Notes: generated from the letters alone by a model not told the origin. Positions 8,846 to 19,556 are shown, numbered from the stretch's first letter. The stretch is DNA of 64,000 bases from an uncultured Salinicoccus sp. (GCA_947494965.1 CANLWV010000003.1:1-64000), one strand, 5' to 3'. A program made the numbers and translations.

Positions 8846-8882
8846 GAAAAAATGCTTCATATATACATTATATATGAAGCAT
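8846..8882 (-). terminator. Terminator after proC
   Basis: Minus-strand hairpin ATGCTTCATATATA / TATATATGAAGCAT with a 3-nt loop followed by six T residues, placed between proC and the amidohydrolase gene. It shows the two are separate transcription units. Confidence 0.88.
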
Positions 8883-8910
8883 CCATCATTATCTTCCTAA
8901 AATGGTTGAA

Positions 8911-9714
8911 TTAATCATCCTGGCTCAGTTCTTCACTGCGGTTAGCTGCCGCATTTAATGTTGTCATCAAGATGCTCTTAATCCCTTCGCCATCTAAAGC
9001 GTCCAATCCCGCTTCAGTCGTTCCCCGCTTTGAAGTGATATTCTTCCTTAGTTGACTGAACGACAGATCGGAATCCTCCACCATTTTACCAGCGCCGATA
9101 ACAAGGTTTGTCGTTAGGAACATGGCTTCGTTTTCATCGAACCCAAGCTCCATGAGACTCTCTGCATACTTCTCATAAATATAATATAGGAAGGCCGATC
9201 CCGAACCTGTTGCAGCAGTAATGTTATGCATTGCATCTTCTTCCACTACCACGGTCGTGCCAAAACTCTCCATCAATTCCACAAGCTCATCCTTATCAGG
9301 AAAGTTTTCGGAGTAGCTGATACCGCTGACGGAATGCTGAACCATCGCATTAGTGTTCGGCATCAACCTAGCTATTGGATTGTCACTTTTAAGTTCTCTT
9401 CTGATTGTTTTAATCTGGGTGCCTGCCATAACCGAAATAATCTTCGTCGCTTCTTCAAGGTATGGGCGCAGCCTCTTGGCCACATCAGGAAAACTTTGCG
9501 GCTTGCTCGCTAAGATGACATAATCTGCATCCTTCAACAGTTCTGAATCATCATAAGAGATATTGACTCCCAGTTTATCCTGAAAGAATTTTATTTTCTC
9601 TTTCTGACTTTTACTCGTCAAATATATATCTTCTGGTTTTACCACTTTATTTTCAATCATCCCTATAAAGATGGCACTCGCCATATTACCTGCACCATAA
9701 AATACGATTTTCAT
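8911..9714 (-). CDS. proC: Pyrroline-5-carboxylate reductase
   Basis: 267 residues from the ATG at 9714, which has GGAGC eight bases upstream; the longer frame to 9756 lacks a ribosome site. N-terminal Rossmann fold GAGNMASA (residues 7-14), the ARLMPNTNA segment, and the C-terminal helical dimer domain with SGSAFLYY and TSKRGTTEAGLDAL typical of ProC. It reduces P5C to proline with NAD(P)H, the last step of proline synthesis. Proline is also an osmoprotectant in halotolerant cocci, which fits the setting. It is a single-gene unit with its own terminator. Confidence 0.93.
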   Translation of the reverse strand: MKIVFYGAGNMASAIFIGMIENKVVKPEDIYLTSKSQKEKIKFFQDKLGVNISYDDSELLKDADYVILASKPQSFPDVAKRLRPYLEEATKIISVMAGTQIKTIRRELKSDNPIARLMPNTNAMVQHSVSGISYSENFPDKDELVELMESFGTTVVVEEDAMHNITAATGSGSAFLYYIYEKYAESLMELGFDENEAMFLTTNLVIGAGKMVEDSDLSFSQLRKNITSKRGTTEAGLDALDGEGIKSILMTTLNAAANRSEELSQDD

Positions 9715-9792
9715 AAGATCAGCTCCATTTTTGATTTTACGGACAGTAACAATCATAACAAACTGAAAAGAATATTTAAAATGGCGCTCTAA

Positions 9793-10515
9793 TCAAGGTT
9801 GGATATAGAAAACAATGCCAATATAGTGGAGGAAACTCGCTATTATGATGAAGAAATGCCATATCATATGGAAATATCGGCGTGTCTTCTGTGCGTAAAA
9901 CCAGGCTCCCACCGTGTAGCTCACGCCTCCCAATGTAATCATAAGTAAAAACATCCAATCTGTATTCGCTAATATTCTCGGGAAGAAGATGACGGCCATC
10001 CATCCCATGATGAGATAGACTGTCAGACTCACCCTATTACTCACTTTTGGACTCAGCACTTTATATAAAATACCCAGCACTGCCACCGTCCATTGGATAA
10101 TCAAGGTGGCTATGCCCCAAGTGCCGCCGATCACTGACAAGGCAATAGGTGTATAGGTGCCTGCAATCGCAACAAATATAAAACTATGATCAAGCAGACG
10201 CATGATATATTTATGTTTTGTGTTATGAGCCATGGCATGATAAAGAGTAGAAGTCAGGAACATGGAAAATATGCTGATGACATAGATGGAGCCGCCCACA
10301 GCATGCATTATGCCACCACTCTCATACATATAGACTGCCGTAAAGGGCAACAGCAATATAAATATGATGGCTGCTACGCCATGGCTGACGCTATTGCCGA
10401 CTTCTTCCCCGAAAGACAGCGGAATCATATGTTTCAATGAATCCACGACTCTATCCCCCATATCGTGCTGTTTTCTGTATAAAGGGCCGCGTGTACCTGT
10501 ATGCTTCAAAAACAT
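9793..10515 (-). CDS. Hemolysin III family (PAQR-like) membrane protein
   Basis: 240 residues with seven hydrophobic helices and the family's conserved polar residues: NSVSHGVAA near the start of helix 1, STLYHAMAH, LDHSFIFVAIAGTYTPI, and IWHFFIIIASFLHYIGI at the C terminus; these His/Asp/Ser residues are the predicted zinc-binding hydrolase site shared with PAQR receptors. The name comes from a Bacillus cereus hemolysin, but most bacterial members act in membrane-fluidity control. The ATG overlaps the preceding gene's stop codon (TAATG), so translation is probably coupled to the UDP-sugar pyrophosphorylase. Confidence 0.88.
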   Translation of the reverse strand: MFLKHTGTRGPLYRKQHDMGDRVVDSLKHMIPLSFGEEVGNSVSHGVAAIIFILLLPFTAVYMYESGGIMHAVGGSIYVISIFSMFLTSTLYHAMAHNTKHKYIMRLLDHSFIFVAIAGTYTPIALSVIGGTWGIATLIIQWTVAVLGILYKVLSPKVSNRVSLTVYLIMGWMAVIFFPRILANTDWMFLLMITLGGVSYTVGAWFYAQKTRRYFHMIWHFFIIIASFLHYIGIVFYIQP

Positions 10516-11660
10516 TATATCAAGCCTTCATCCATCAAGTCCCGTCTAGCTGTTTCGACACTGTCTTTCCCTATCTTGTTTTTAAGCGGCGAAAATTCCC
10601 CCGTCCGGTCGACTTGTAGTGTCATATGAGTGTTTGCAATCTGGAACGCATCAAAATAAAATTTTTCGAATTTAAGGGCCTCCGCCTTAATGATCTTCAA
10701 GTCATCATCGAGATGCTCCAATTTTTTCAATGCAAGATGATAAGGCATTTTTACGTCAGCTACCTTTTCAAGAAACTCGATATTGAAAACATGTATACCG
10801 ATGTTCCCATTCTTGAATTTTTCCTCTTGACCTTCAGGCAATTCAGTATATTCAACTACGCTCTTCTGATCTTCCACTAGGCACAGACGTCCGACACTTT
10901 CCCCTGGCCTCGGTTCTATTGACTTGGATGTCACTTCATTGTCATTTTGAATATGAAGTCCGACAAGCAGCGGGTCCGCCACCTTGACCACCACATTATC
11001 GACGTTGTTCATAAATACATGCCTGATACCCAACTCTTTCATATGCTCCAGCATACCTGAATGCTTCAGCGCACTGAATATTCCTCCATTGCCATTTGGG
11101 GTCACCAGTATATTCCTGTCAGCATCAAGCAGCAGTTCCCCATCTTTTGATAACGCCGGGAAATGTTCCTGTTTAAAGAAATGGATATTGTCTGCATCCA
11201 AATCGAAATGATTATGCGTGGAGAAGAACTGCTTGGTTTCCTCATGGTTGATGTCGCTCGTCATGATGAACCATGGTACAGACACATTCACTTCTTCCTG
11301 GAATGCTTTGAGTTGTTTTGCCTGCAATTCGAATAAGGAATGGCCATCAAACGAGAAAGTGCCTTTCGGTCCTATATGCTCAAGACGGGTCCCTTGACCG
11401 CCTGCCATCAGCAGGACCCCTACCTGGCCATCGGCCATTGCATCAAGCGTCATCTCATGCAACATATGTTCATCCAGTTCTTCCGGTGTGGTATAAGGGA
11501 TTTCAGTGATGTTTCCCATATCCACTGGTGTCGGATTTTGGTAGACCTCCTCAAACACTTCCTTGATTTCATCCATATCAAGTGATTGGAATTGATGTTC
11601 CACTTCTTCCTGTTCATTTCTTTCCAGTTTGTCGTATTGGGGTATCATTGCCTTCATCAT
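10515..11660 (-). CDS. UDP-sugar pyrophosphorylase (UDPGP type 1 family)
   Basis: About 381 residues. It has the nucleotidyltransferase signature LLMAGGQGTRLEHIGPKGTF near residue 95, the NGNGGIFSAL motif and NNVDNVVV, which place it in the eukaryote-like UDPGP family (UDP-glucose or UDP-N-acetylhexosamine pyrophosphorylases) rather than the GalU type. It should join UTP and a sugar 1-phosphate. Staphylococci carry a close relative of unassigned substrate. Three consecutive ATG codons follow GTGGAGG; those at 11660 or 11657 have the best spacing. Given the nearby sulfolipid genes it might supply UDP-glucose to SqdB, but a separate promoter and intervening pdp gene make this only a suggestion. 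Confidence 0.82.
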   Translation of the reverse strand: MMKAMIPQYDKLERNEQEEVEHQFQSLDMDEIKEVFEEVYQNPTPVDMGNITEIPYTTPEELDEHMLHEMTLDAMADGQVGVLLMAGGQGTRLEHIGPKGTFSFDGHSLFELQAKQLKAFQEEVNVSVPWFIMTSDINHEETKQFFSTHNHFDLDADNIHFFKQEHFPALSKDGELLLDADRNILVTPNGNGGIFSALKHSGMLEHMKELGIRHVFMNNVDNVVVKVADPLLVGLHIQNDNEVTSKSIEPRPGESVGRLCLVEDQKSVVEYTELPEGQEEKFKNGNIGIHVFNIEFLEKVADVKMPYHLALKKLEHLDDDLKIIKAEALKFEKFYFDAFQIANTHMTLQVDRTGEFSPLKNKIGKDSVETARRDLMDEGLI

Positions 11661-11687
11661 CATTATCCTCCACAAATCATTTTCTTA

Positions 11688-11716
11688 ATTATAATGTATA
11701 TCCATGGAACTGTAAA
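11688..11716 (-). promoter_or_regulatory. Sigma-A promoter of the UDP-sugar pyrophosphorylase-hemolysin III operon
   Basis: Minus-strand -35 TTTACA (11711-11716), 17-nt spacer, perfect -10 TATAAT (11688-11693), placed about 28 bases upstream of the start codon. Confidence 0.75.
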
Positions 11717-11883
11717 AATATAAAAAATGATGATGAGGGGTTCCTTTGCCCGAATGAAGTATAGAAGAGTTGTACCCACAAGCTGATGAACATCTTTATA
11801 GAGCTAAAGCAATGGGACGCAATCAAGTCTGCTGTGACCTCCTTTAGCTGATGGCTTCCGGTGGCATGATAGAGCAGCGCAAT

Positions 11884-11908
11884 AAAAAAACTCCCTCCCG
11901 GGGAGTTT
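11884..11908 (-). terminator. Terminator of pdp
   Basis: Minus-strand stem AAACTCCC / GGGAGTTT around a CGG loop with a run of seven T residues, starting at the pdp stop codon. Confidence 0.85.
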
Positions 11909-13209
11909 TATCCGGTGATGACTTGTCTTACAAGTTCAATATTCACCTTGTTGCTGCCAATTTTATAATCCTTGAGAATCTTGGCTTCAACCTCTGCCAC
12001 ATCTTCTGTATTGCTGTGGATGACGGCAAGTGTGTCGCCAACTTCTACAGGGTCGCCGACCTTTTTCTTCAACACAAGGCCTACAGCCAGATCGATAACG
12101 TCTTCCTTGGTCTGACGCCCGGCTCCAAGCATCGCCGATGCGATACCAATTTCTTCAGCTTTGATTTCTTCCACGAATCCACTCTCTTTCGACTTAACCT
12201 CATATTGATAATCTGCTTGAGGCAGGCGCGATACATCGTCGACTACAGTCGGGTCGCCGCCTTGATTCTTCAAGAACATCTTAAATTTCTCAAGAGCCTT
12301 TCCATCATCGATGACCGCCTGGAGCTTTTCTTTGGCCTCATCCAAGCTTTCCGCAGCTCCTCCAAGGACTGCCATCTGTGCACCGAGCTCCAGACACAGC
12401 CTAGTCAAGTCTTCAGGGCCTTCGCCTTTAAGCGTTTCAATGGCCTCCTTGACTTCCAGGGCGTTGCCGATGGCATAGCCGAGTGGTTCTGACATGCTTG
12501 ATATGATCGCCATTGTATTGCGGCCTACATTATTGCCGATTGATACCATTGCTTCTGCAAGTGCAACGGCGTCTTCCTCATGCTTCATGAAGGCACCATC
12601 CCCTGTTTTAACGTCAAGGACAATTGCGTCAGCGCCTGAAGCAATTTTCTTACTCATGATTGAACTTGCAATCAGGGGAATCGAATTGACTGTCGCGGTG
12701 ACATCACGTAACGCATAGATCTTTTTATCTGCTGGGGTCAAGTTGCCGGATTGGCCTATGACCGCCACTTTGTCACGATTGACGATGTCTGTGAATTCCT
12801 TATCTGTAATCTCGACATGGAATCCTTCTACCGCTTCAAGTTTGTCGATTGTTCCACCTGTATGGCCAAGCCCCCGCCCACTCATTTTGGCTACAGGCAC
12901 ATCTAGGGCCGCCACTAACGGTGCCAAGACGAGTGTCGTGGTATCGCCTACTCCACCTGTCGAGTGCTTATCCACTTTAACGCCACTGATTGCCGAAAGA
13001 TCGATTTCATCTCCGGATTTGACCATTGCCATTGTAAGATCTGCCCGTTCTGCTTGAGTCATGTCATTGAAGAATACAGCCATCAATAGGGCTGAAGCCT
13101 GATAGTCCGGGATATCCCCTTTTGTATAGCCGTCTATAAAATACTGGATCTCCTCTTTAGTAAGTTCTCCATTATCACGCTTTTTAGCGATTATATCGAC
13201 CATTCTCAT
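11908..13209 (-). CDS. pdp: Pyrimidine-nucleoside phosphorylase
   Basis: 433 residues, the normal length. Opens with [20 protein letters not shown] and contains the glycosyltransferase-family-3 phosphate site [18 protein letters not shown] and the following [13 protein letters not shown] signature, then the C-terminal PYNP domain. It splits uridine, thymidine and deoxyuridine to base and (deoxy)ribose 1-phosphate for salvage. GGAAGGAAG lies upstream of the ATG. In most Bacilli it sits in a deo operon with drm, cdd or a nucleoside transporter; here it stands alone between its terminator and the sulfolipid genes. Confidence 0.95.
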   Translation of the reverse strand: MRMVDIIAKKRDNGELTKEEIQYFIDGYTKGDIPDYQASALLMAVFFNDMTQAERADLTMAMVKSGDEIDLSAISGVKVDKHSTGGVGDTTTLVLAPLVAALDVPVAKMSGRGLGHTGGTIDKLEAVEGFHVEITDKEFTDIVNRDKVAVIGQSGNLTPADKKIYALRDVTATVNSIPLIASSIMSKKIASGADAIVLDVKTGDGAFMKHEEDAVALAEAMVSIGNNVGRNTMAIISSMSEPLGYAIGNALEVKEAIETLKGEGPEDLTRLCLELGAQMAVLGGAAESLDEAKEKLQAVIDDGKALEKFKMFLKNQGGDPTVVDDVSRLPQADYQYEVKSKESGFVEEIKAEEIGIASAMLGAGRQTKEDVIDLAVGLVLKKKVGDPVEVGDTLAVIHSNTEDVAEVEAKILKDYKIGSNKVNIELVRQVITG

Positions 13210-13227
13210 ACATATCTTCCTTCCACA

Positions 13228-14364
13228 CTATATAGTTTTACTTCCAACAGAGTGTCGGTTACGCGCCTCCATATAAAAATCTATCAATCTTTGGGAAGTC
13301 TTATCCCATGCAAAGTCCAGCGCTTCTTTTCTGGCATTTCTGCGCAGCAAGTCAAGATGTTCTGGATCTTCAAGGACAGATACCGCCTCGAGCATACTTT
13401 CAATATTTTCATTTTCAAACAGCATTCCATTGACGCCATGTTCAACTTGTTCATTAGTCGGTCCACTTTTCGCGGCAATGACAGGTAGGCCTGAAGCCAT
13501 CGATTCCAAAATGACAAGCCCAAGGGTTTCAGAAACTGATGGGAAGATGAATGCATCTCCAGAAGCAAATGCCTTGGACAATTCTTCTCCATGGATGAAG
13601 CCGGTAAATACCGTATTAGTGCCCTTAAAACGCTTTTCGATCTCCGCCCGTGCTGGACCGTCGCCGACCATGGCTAAGCTTATATCGGGGCGCTTTTCAA
13701 GTAGTGGCACCAATTTATGCAGTTCCTTTTCTATTGCTATCCTGCCGATGAACACCAGCAACTTATTGGACGGCTTCCCTCCGGTCAGCCATTCCCTCAT
13801 CTTATCATCACGAAACCGTGGATGCCGATGGTCTACATCCACCCCGCGCGGAATGACATCCAGACGCTCGATGCCCTGGGCATCAAGTTCCTCACGGATG
13901 GCTTGTGAAGTGACAAGGTTCAAATCCGCATTTTTATGGTTGCGTTTGATATACCACCATAGCAGCGGTTTCGCCGGCTTATACGCTTTATAGAAATCCA
14001 AGTACTTTGGCAGATGAGTGTGGTAAGAGGAAACAAGCGGAATATCAAGTTTCTGTGCAGCCTTCACTGCACTCGTTGCAAGAAGGATCGGATTGACTGC
14101 GTGTACTACGTCAGGCTGGAATTTCTTCAATTCATGGTACACTTTACGAGAAGGAACCCCCCATTTACGGTATCTATAAAAAGGGAAAGTGATCGGTTTG
14201 ATACCGATCACTTTTGCACCTTTATAATCGTATACACCAAGGTCCGGCGCAATGACCAGAACTTCGTGTCCTTCCCGTATAAAGTAATCTATGGCTTTCG
14301 TCAATCTCGTCACTATCCCATCAGTCGATGGTAGAAATGTTTCTGTGACAATTGCTATCTTCAT
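13228..14364 (-). CDS. sqdX: Sulfoquinovosyltransferase SqdX (GT4 glycosyltransferase)
   Basis: 378 residues in the two-Rossmann GT-B fold. From memory of the plant SQD2 and cyanobacterial SqdX sequences, matching landmarks are YHTHLPKYLDFYK (acceptor side), RGVDVDHRHPRFRDDKMREWL, FIGRIAIEKEL, GDGPARAEIEKRF, FTGFIHGEELSKAFASGD and the donor-site block SETLGLVILESMASGLPV. The RFR-MR-L segment is particularly SQD2-like. The enzyme should move sulfoquinovose from UDP-sulfoquinovose to diacylglycerol at the membrane, making SQDG. It starts 16 bases after sqdB, so the two form an operon. On its own it could be mistaken for a diacylglycerol or mannosyl GT4; the neighbour makes SqdX much the better call. 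Confidence 0.85.
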   Translation of the reverse strand: MKIAIVTETFLPSTDGIVTRLTKAIDYFIREGHEVLVIAPDLGVYDYKGAKVIGIKPITFPFYRYRKWGVPSRKVYHELKKFQPDVVHAVNPILLATSAVKAAQKLDIPLVSSYHTHLPKYLDFYKAYKPAKPLLWWYIKRNHKNADLNLVTSQAIREELDAQGIERLDVIPRGVDVDHRHPRFRDDKMREWLTGGKPSNKLLVFIGRIAIEKELHKLVPLLEKRPDISLAMVGDGPARAEIEKRFKGTNTVFTGFIHGEELSKAFASGDAFIFPSVSETLGLVILESMASGLPVIAAKSGPTNEQVEHGVNGMLFENENIESMLEAVSVLEDPEHLDLLRRNARKEALDFAWDKTSQRLIDFYMEARNRHSVGSKTI

Positions 14365-14380
14365 ACGGTCTTACCTCTTT

Positions 14381-15529
<1,149 letters not shown>

Positions 15530-15570
15530 TTAAAAATCCCTCGCTTCAAGTGTTATTTACAATACTCACA

Positions 15571-15587
15571 GTATACCACTAGTATAC
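15571..15587. promoter_or_regulatory. Inverted repeat upstream of sqdB, possible operator
   Basis: GTATAC-CACTA-GTATAC is a perfect 6-bp inverted repeat with a 5-nt gap, 42 bases upstream of the sqdB start and overlapping possible -10 hexamers (TATACT occurs twice on the minus strand). Size and place suit a repressor site; no regulator is identified. Confidence 0.4.
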
Positions 15588-15650
15588 AACACCATTATAA
15601 AGATGTTTATGGCTTCGGACAAACTTTTAATGACTATTTGATGAAATGCT

Positions 15651-15681
15651 AAAAAGAAACCAGATCCTGATGGATCCAGTT
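15651..15681 (-). terminator. Terminator of the TRAP operon
   Basis: Minus-strand AACTGGATCC-ATCA-GGATCTGGTT, a 10-bp stem with two G-U pairs, followed by TTCTTTTTAGC. It lies just after the stop codon of the permease gene. Confidence 0.75.
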
Positions 15682-15686
15682 CCTGG

Positions 15687-17912
15687 TCAAACCGCTTCAG
15701 GTGCACGTTGTTGCTTTTTCTTCTTATAATACTGGAAAGCCACGAGTAGGATGAACAGCCCGATTGCCACTCCATCCGTCATCAGACTGCTCTGTATGAA
15801 CAATAGTGCAGTAGCGACCGCAACTATCCTCTCTACAATATTGTAGCGGGTGAGCATATAGTTTTGGATGAATGACGCAAATGTCGCCATTCCTATTGCA
15901 GCAGTGAGGACGGCCCATGCCATTTCAAGTACCGTGGCATCTGTAATCAGCAATATAGTAGGATTTATCGCAAACATAAACGGCAGAAGAAGTGCCGCAG
16001 AATCGTATTTGAAGCCCTGCACCCCTGTACGGATTGGACCGGCGTTCGCAATACCGGCCGTCGCATAGGCGGGCAGGTTTATTGGTGGTGTGTCATCTGC
16101 AAGCACACCATAATACAGGACAAAGAGGTGGGCTACAATGATTGGCAAGCCCAAATCGGTGAGCACTGGCGCAATCACTGCAGCAAGTACCACATAAGTC
16201 GCTGTAGTCGGCAAACCAAGTCCCAGCAGCAGACATGCAAACACCGTTAGTATCAACGCAATATAAATTTGGGTGTTATCGGTGATCATGAAGGTCGGCA
16301 GTGAAGATTCAATGGTATCTGAAAACTCTATGACGATACGTGTGAATTTCGTAGACAAACCGCTTGTCGTGATAACGCCGATCAAAATCCCTGCAGTCGC
16401 ACACGCCACTATAATGCTCAGCGCATTCCTGGAAGCGGTGTCGAAACCTTCCAATAATTCCTTGCTTCCGTATTCCGACTTCACCTTGTCATGTCTCATC
16501 TTCCGTTGGAAGAGGCCAAATAGAAACGCCACAAGGATTCCACCCAACACCATGGTGAATATCGAGTCCCTCCATCGGATCGTCTGGTTGTTGAAGACCC
16601 TTATTCCAAAAACGTCATTCAACGCGACCAGTCCCTGGTTAAGGTATCCAACCAGATACTGCATCGCAAACGTGAGTGCAAGCAATATCGCCGCATAAAG
16701 TATCGTTCGTCCCAGACGTTCCTTGAAGCGATAGGTAAAGAGTGCTATGACAATCATTGCTATGATCGTATAGAATGCCGAAGCATTGACCGATGCGCGT
16801 TCAATGACGAGATAATACAGCAGAATCAATATCGGCACCAGCATATAACCTTGCTTCATAAGTAATTTCCGGGCTGAGGACATTTCAGAACGTTCCATCC
16901 CCGAGATATTATGTTTACCCGCTTCAAAATGAACCATGAACAAAATGCCGACGTAAGCCAATATCGCTGGAATGAATGCACTTTTAATGATTTCATAATA
17001 AGGGATCCCTGTGAATTCCACCATGATGAAGGCCGCAGCCCCCATAACAGGCGGGAGGAATTGCCCGCTTGAAGAAGCTGCTACTTCGACGCCACCTGCC
17101 ACATGAGAGGGAAATCCGACCTTCTTCATCAAAGGTATCGTGAATGTACCTGTAGTAACTGCGTTTGCTGTAGAACTCCCGGAGATGCTCCCCATCATTC
17201 CGCTTGCGACCACACTGGCTTTGGCGGGGCCTCCCTTGTATTTACCGAACCCTCTGATGGCGAGATCGATGAACATTTTACCTGCCCCAGTCGATTCAAG
17301 TATGGCACCGAACAGGATAAAGATGAAAACAAATTGCGCCGAGGCGTAGATCGGCGTGCCGAATATACCATTGCTGCGATAGACAATTTCATAGACGAAT
17401 CGGGAAAAGTCCCCTCGATTATGGTAGAAATCTCCCGGCATGAATTGGCCCAAAAAGAAATAACCCATAAAAATGGCTGCTATTATGACTAGAGGCAGGC
17501 CGACCACGCGACGCGTGGCTTCAATGACTATGAGTACAAAAAGCACGCCTACCAACAAATCCACTTCGGTAGGGCGAGCCGACATTATAGCTTCAGCCGT
17601 CTGCCGATTGATGAGATATATTCCTATACCCAAAGTCAAAACTGCAAGGCACAAATCATACCAAGGTATGGTCTTCTGGTTCAAACCTTTTTTTATCGGG
17701 AAAATCAGGAATGCAAGGACGACCCCCAATATAAGGTGGATGACCAGGAAAGTCCTGGACCCGATGCCAGGCAGGCCAAACCCAGCCACATAGAGGTGGA
17801 AGAATGCCAGAGATAGAGCCACAAAACTGACCAATCGGCCCATCTTCTTCCCGAGTTCCCTGTCACTTCCTTCCAGTTCCTGGAGCAATTTTTTCTGTTC
17901 TTTATCTTCCAT
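15687..17912 (-). CDS. TRAP transporter fused permease (4TM + 12TM), TAXI type
   Basis: 741 residues from the ATG at 17912, preceded by GAGGTG; the longer frame to 17999 runs back into the DUF1850 gene. A charged N terminus is followed by about four helices (DctQ-like part, to about residue 180) and then the large DctM-like part with GMMGSISGSSTANAVTTGTFTIPLMKK and GLGLPTTATYVVLAAVIAPVL. It is the membrane part of a sodium-driven, binding-protein-dependent uptake system for an organic acid. It overlaps the DUF1850 gene by 11 bases and works with the TAXI receptor encoded first in the operon. Substrate cannot be read from the sequence; glutamate or dicarboxylates are typical. Confidence 0.92.
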   Translation of the reverse strand: MEDKEQKKLLQELEGSDRELGKKMGRLVSFVALSLAFFHLYVAGFGLPGIGSRTFLVIHLILGVVLAFLIFPIKKGLNQKTIPWYDLCLAVLTLGIGIYLINRQTAEAIMSARPTEVDLLVGVLFVLIVIEATRRVVGLPLVIIAAIFMGYFFLGQFMPGDFYHNRGDFSRFVYEIVYRSNGIFGTPIYASAQFVFIFILFGAILESTGAGKMFIDLAIRGFGKYKGGPAKASVVASGMMGSISGSSTANAVTTGTFTIPLMKKVGFPSHVAGGVEVAASSSGQFLPPVMGAAAFIMVEFTGIPYYEIIKSAFIPAILAYVGILFMVHFEAGKHNISGMERSEMSSARKLLMKQGYMLVPILILLYYLVIERASVNASAFYTIIAMIVIALFTYRFKERLGRTILYAAILLALTFAMQYLVGYLNQGLVALNDVFGIRVFNNQTIRWRDSIFTMVLGGILVAFLFGLFQRKMRHDKVKSEYGSKELLEGFDTASRNALSIIVACATAGILIGVITTSGLSTKFTRIVIEFSDTIESSLPTFMITDNTQIYIALILTVFACLLLGLGLPTTATYVVLAAVIAPVLTDLGLPIIVAHLFVLYYGVLADDTPPINLPAYATAGIANAGPIRTGVQGFKYDSAALLLPFMFAINPTILLITDATVLEMAWAVLTAAIGMATFASFIQNYMLTRYNIVERIVAVATALLFIQSSLMTDGVAIGLFILLVAFQYYKKKKQQRAPEAV

Positions 17913-18429
17913 TGATTTCACCTCTCTCGAATAAGGTCCGGGTGACATTGACCTCCAGATTCCTGCCTTTGAACGGCGGTTCAGAAATGAGTATGTCATC
18001 GTCTCCTATCATGATGTGATGAGGAAATACAGAGGATGGGCGTATTCTCAAGGTCCCTCCATGGACAGGTCTGTTGATTTCACTGATGATGAACTTGCCA
18101 TCCTCGAGTTCCATCACTTCCCCTTCATAAGGCATTCCGGCCCCAAATGATTCCGTATGGCTCTCCATCGTATATATATCTGTACCGCGCACTTCAAAAA
18201 TTTCCTTCACAGGCGAGCGCTCGACTGAATGTATGTATTCAACAGAGAAACGTTCCCCGTCATCAATCCGGGTGCTGTATAAAACCTCACCTGTTTCCAT
18301 GTCAGAAATCGAAATACGGAAAGGCGCTGTTATATAAAGAATGACGAGTAACGCTACCACTGAAATTCCAATAAGGGAGAAAAAGACATTGCGGCGACGC
18401 AATGTCTTTTTCTTATTACTAGTATCCAT
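17902..18429 (-). CDS. DUF1850 protein of the TRAP operon
   Basis: 175 residues: basic N terminus, one membrane helix at about 14-34, then an extracytoplasmic beta-rich domain with FSVEYIHSVERSPVKEIFEV, the hallmark of DUF1850. These proteins are found between the TAXI receptor and the fused permease in many TRAP operons and are presumed accessory subunits of unknown role. The gene starts 4 bases after the receptor stop with a weak ribosome site, so translation is probably coupled, and it overlaps the permease start. Confidence 0.85.
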   Translation of the reverse strand: MDTSNKKKTLRRRNVFFSLIGISVVALLVILYITAPFRISISDMETGEVLYSTRIDDGERFSVEYIHSVERSPVKEIFEVRGTDIYTMESHTESFGAGMPYEGEVMELEDGKFIISEINRPVHGGTLRIRPSSVFPHHIMIGDDDILISEPPFKGRNLEVNVTRTLFERGEINGR

Positions 18430-18433
18430 TCAA

Positions 18434-19429
18434 TTACTGCTCATCATAATATTTTTTGGCGCCCGGATGAAGGTCAATCGGCATACCATCCTGTGCAGTG
18501 TCGAGCGTCACTTCTTCACCACGGACATGAGCATTGCTCAAATCATCAAGATTTTCAAACAGCGCCTTCGTCATTTCATACATCTGATCTTCAGGAATAT
18601 CATTGGAGGCAATCACCATAGCTTGTACAGCTACCGTAGTCGCTGTGCTGTCAAAGTTTTCATAAGCATCTTCAGGAATATCCTGTTGTGTATAATAGGA
18701 ATATTCTTCTGTCAATGAATCAATTGCATCCTGATCGAAGCTGATCAACTTCACATCTGCACTGGCACTCAATTCCTGAATCGCACCAGTTGGTGTTCCG
18801 GCTGTAACGAATGCTGCGTCGACGTTACCGTCTTGGAGATTCGTCGATGCATCGGCGAAATCAAGATACTGTGCATCCAAATCAGATTCGCTCAAACCAT
18901 GAGCTTCAAGAATCTGTTTTGCGTTTGCTTCTGTTCCTGACCCAACGTCCCCAATCGCTACACGTTTACCTTCCAAATCCGATACAGATTCAATGCCTGA
19001 GTCTGCAATTGTAACCAACTGAATCGTTTCAGGATAAAGCGTGAGCACCCCGCTGTAATTTTCAAGTGGCTCTTCAAACATGTTCGTACCCTCTACTCCG
19101 TAATATGCAATATCATTCTGGACAAGAGCGAGTTGCGCTTCACCATTATTCAACTGCTCCGTATTGGAAACGGAAGCACCTGATGAAACACCAGTAGCCG
19201 ACACATCTTCCAATTGGGAATCAATGATATCCGCCATCGCAACACCAATCGGGAAGTACACCCCTGCTTCGCCGCCGGTCAACACAGTGACATTTTCAAC
19301 CCATCCTTCTCCAGAAGAGTCTCCTTCACCTGAACTGGACTCCCCCTCTCCTTCGCCACCACTGCCACAGGCAGCTAAGGCAAAAGATAGAGACATCATC
19401 AATACAAGCAACCATGAAAATTTCTTCAT
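18434..19429 (-). CDS. TAXI-family TRAP solute receptor, lipoprotein
   Basis: 331 residues from the ATG at 19429, which follows AAAGGGGAC and begins a clean lipoprotein signal (MKKFSWLLVLMMSLSFALAAC, lipobox LAAC). A Gly/Ser/Glu-rich linker tethers the mature protein to the membrane. The fold is shown by VLTGGEAGVYFPIGVAMADII, QNDIAYYG and GKRVAIGDVGSGTEANAKQIL, all typical of TAXI receptors. It catches the solute outside the cell and hands it to the fused permease. First gene of a three-gene operon with a cre-like site upstream, so carbon-catabolite control is likely. Confidence 0.93.
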   Translation of the reverse strand: MKKFSWLLVLMMSLSFALAACGSGGEGEGESSSGEGDSSGEGWVENVTVLTGGEAGVYFPIGVAMADIIDSQLEDVSATGVSSGASVSNTEQLNNGEAQLALVQNDIAYYGVEGTNMFEEPLENYSGVLTLYPETIQLVTIADSGIESVSDLEGKRVAIGDVGSGTEANAKQILEAHGLSESDLDAQYLDFADASTNLQDGNVDAAFVTAGTPTGAIQELSASADVKLISFDQDAIDSLTEEYSYYTQQDIPEDAYENFDSTATTVAVQAMVIASNDIPEDQMYEMTKALFENLDDLSNAHVRGEEVTLDTAQDGMPIDLHPGAKKYYDEQ

Positions 19430-19479
19430 AATCCCAGTCCCCTTTGTATTTTTTATCTTGCTTACTATATATTGTAACA

Positions 19480-19493
19480 TAATAGCGTTTACA
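19480..19493 (-). promoter_or_regulatory. cre-like CcpA site upstream of the TRAP operon
   Basis: Minus-strand TGTAAACGCTATTA matches the cre consensus TGWAANCGNTNWCA at all but one fixed position (C13 is T). It lies about 50 bases upstream of the receptor start, next to a TACAAT hexamer, where CcpA could repress uptake of an organic acid during growth on sugars. Confidence 0.5.
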
Positions 19494-19531
19494 TTGGCTT
19501 AATATTTTAGAATATTCTATTTTATTGGAAC

Positions 19532-19556
19532 AAAAAAAGACCCCTCAGGGGCCTTT
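19532..19556 (-). terminator. Terminator of the kyn operon
   Basis: Minus-strand stem GGCCCC-TGA-GGGGTC followed by seven T residues, immediately after the stop of the last gene. It divides the kyn and TRAP units. Confidence 0.88.
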
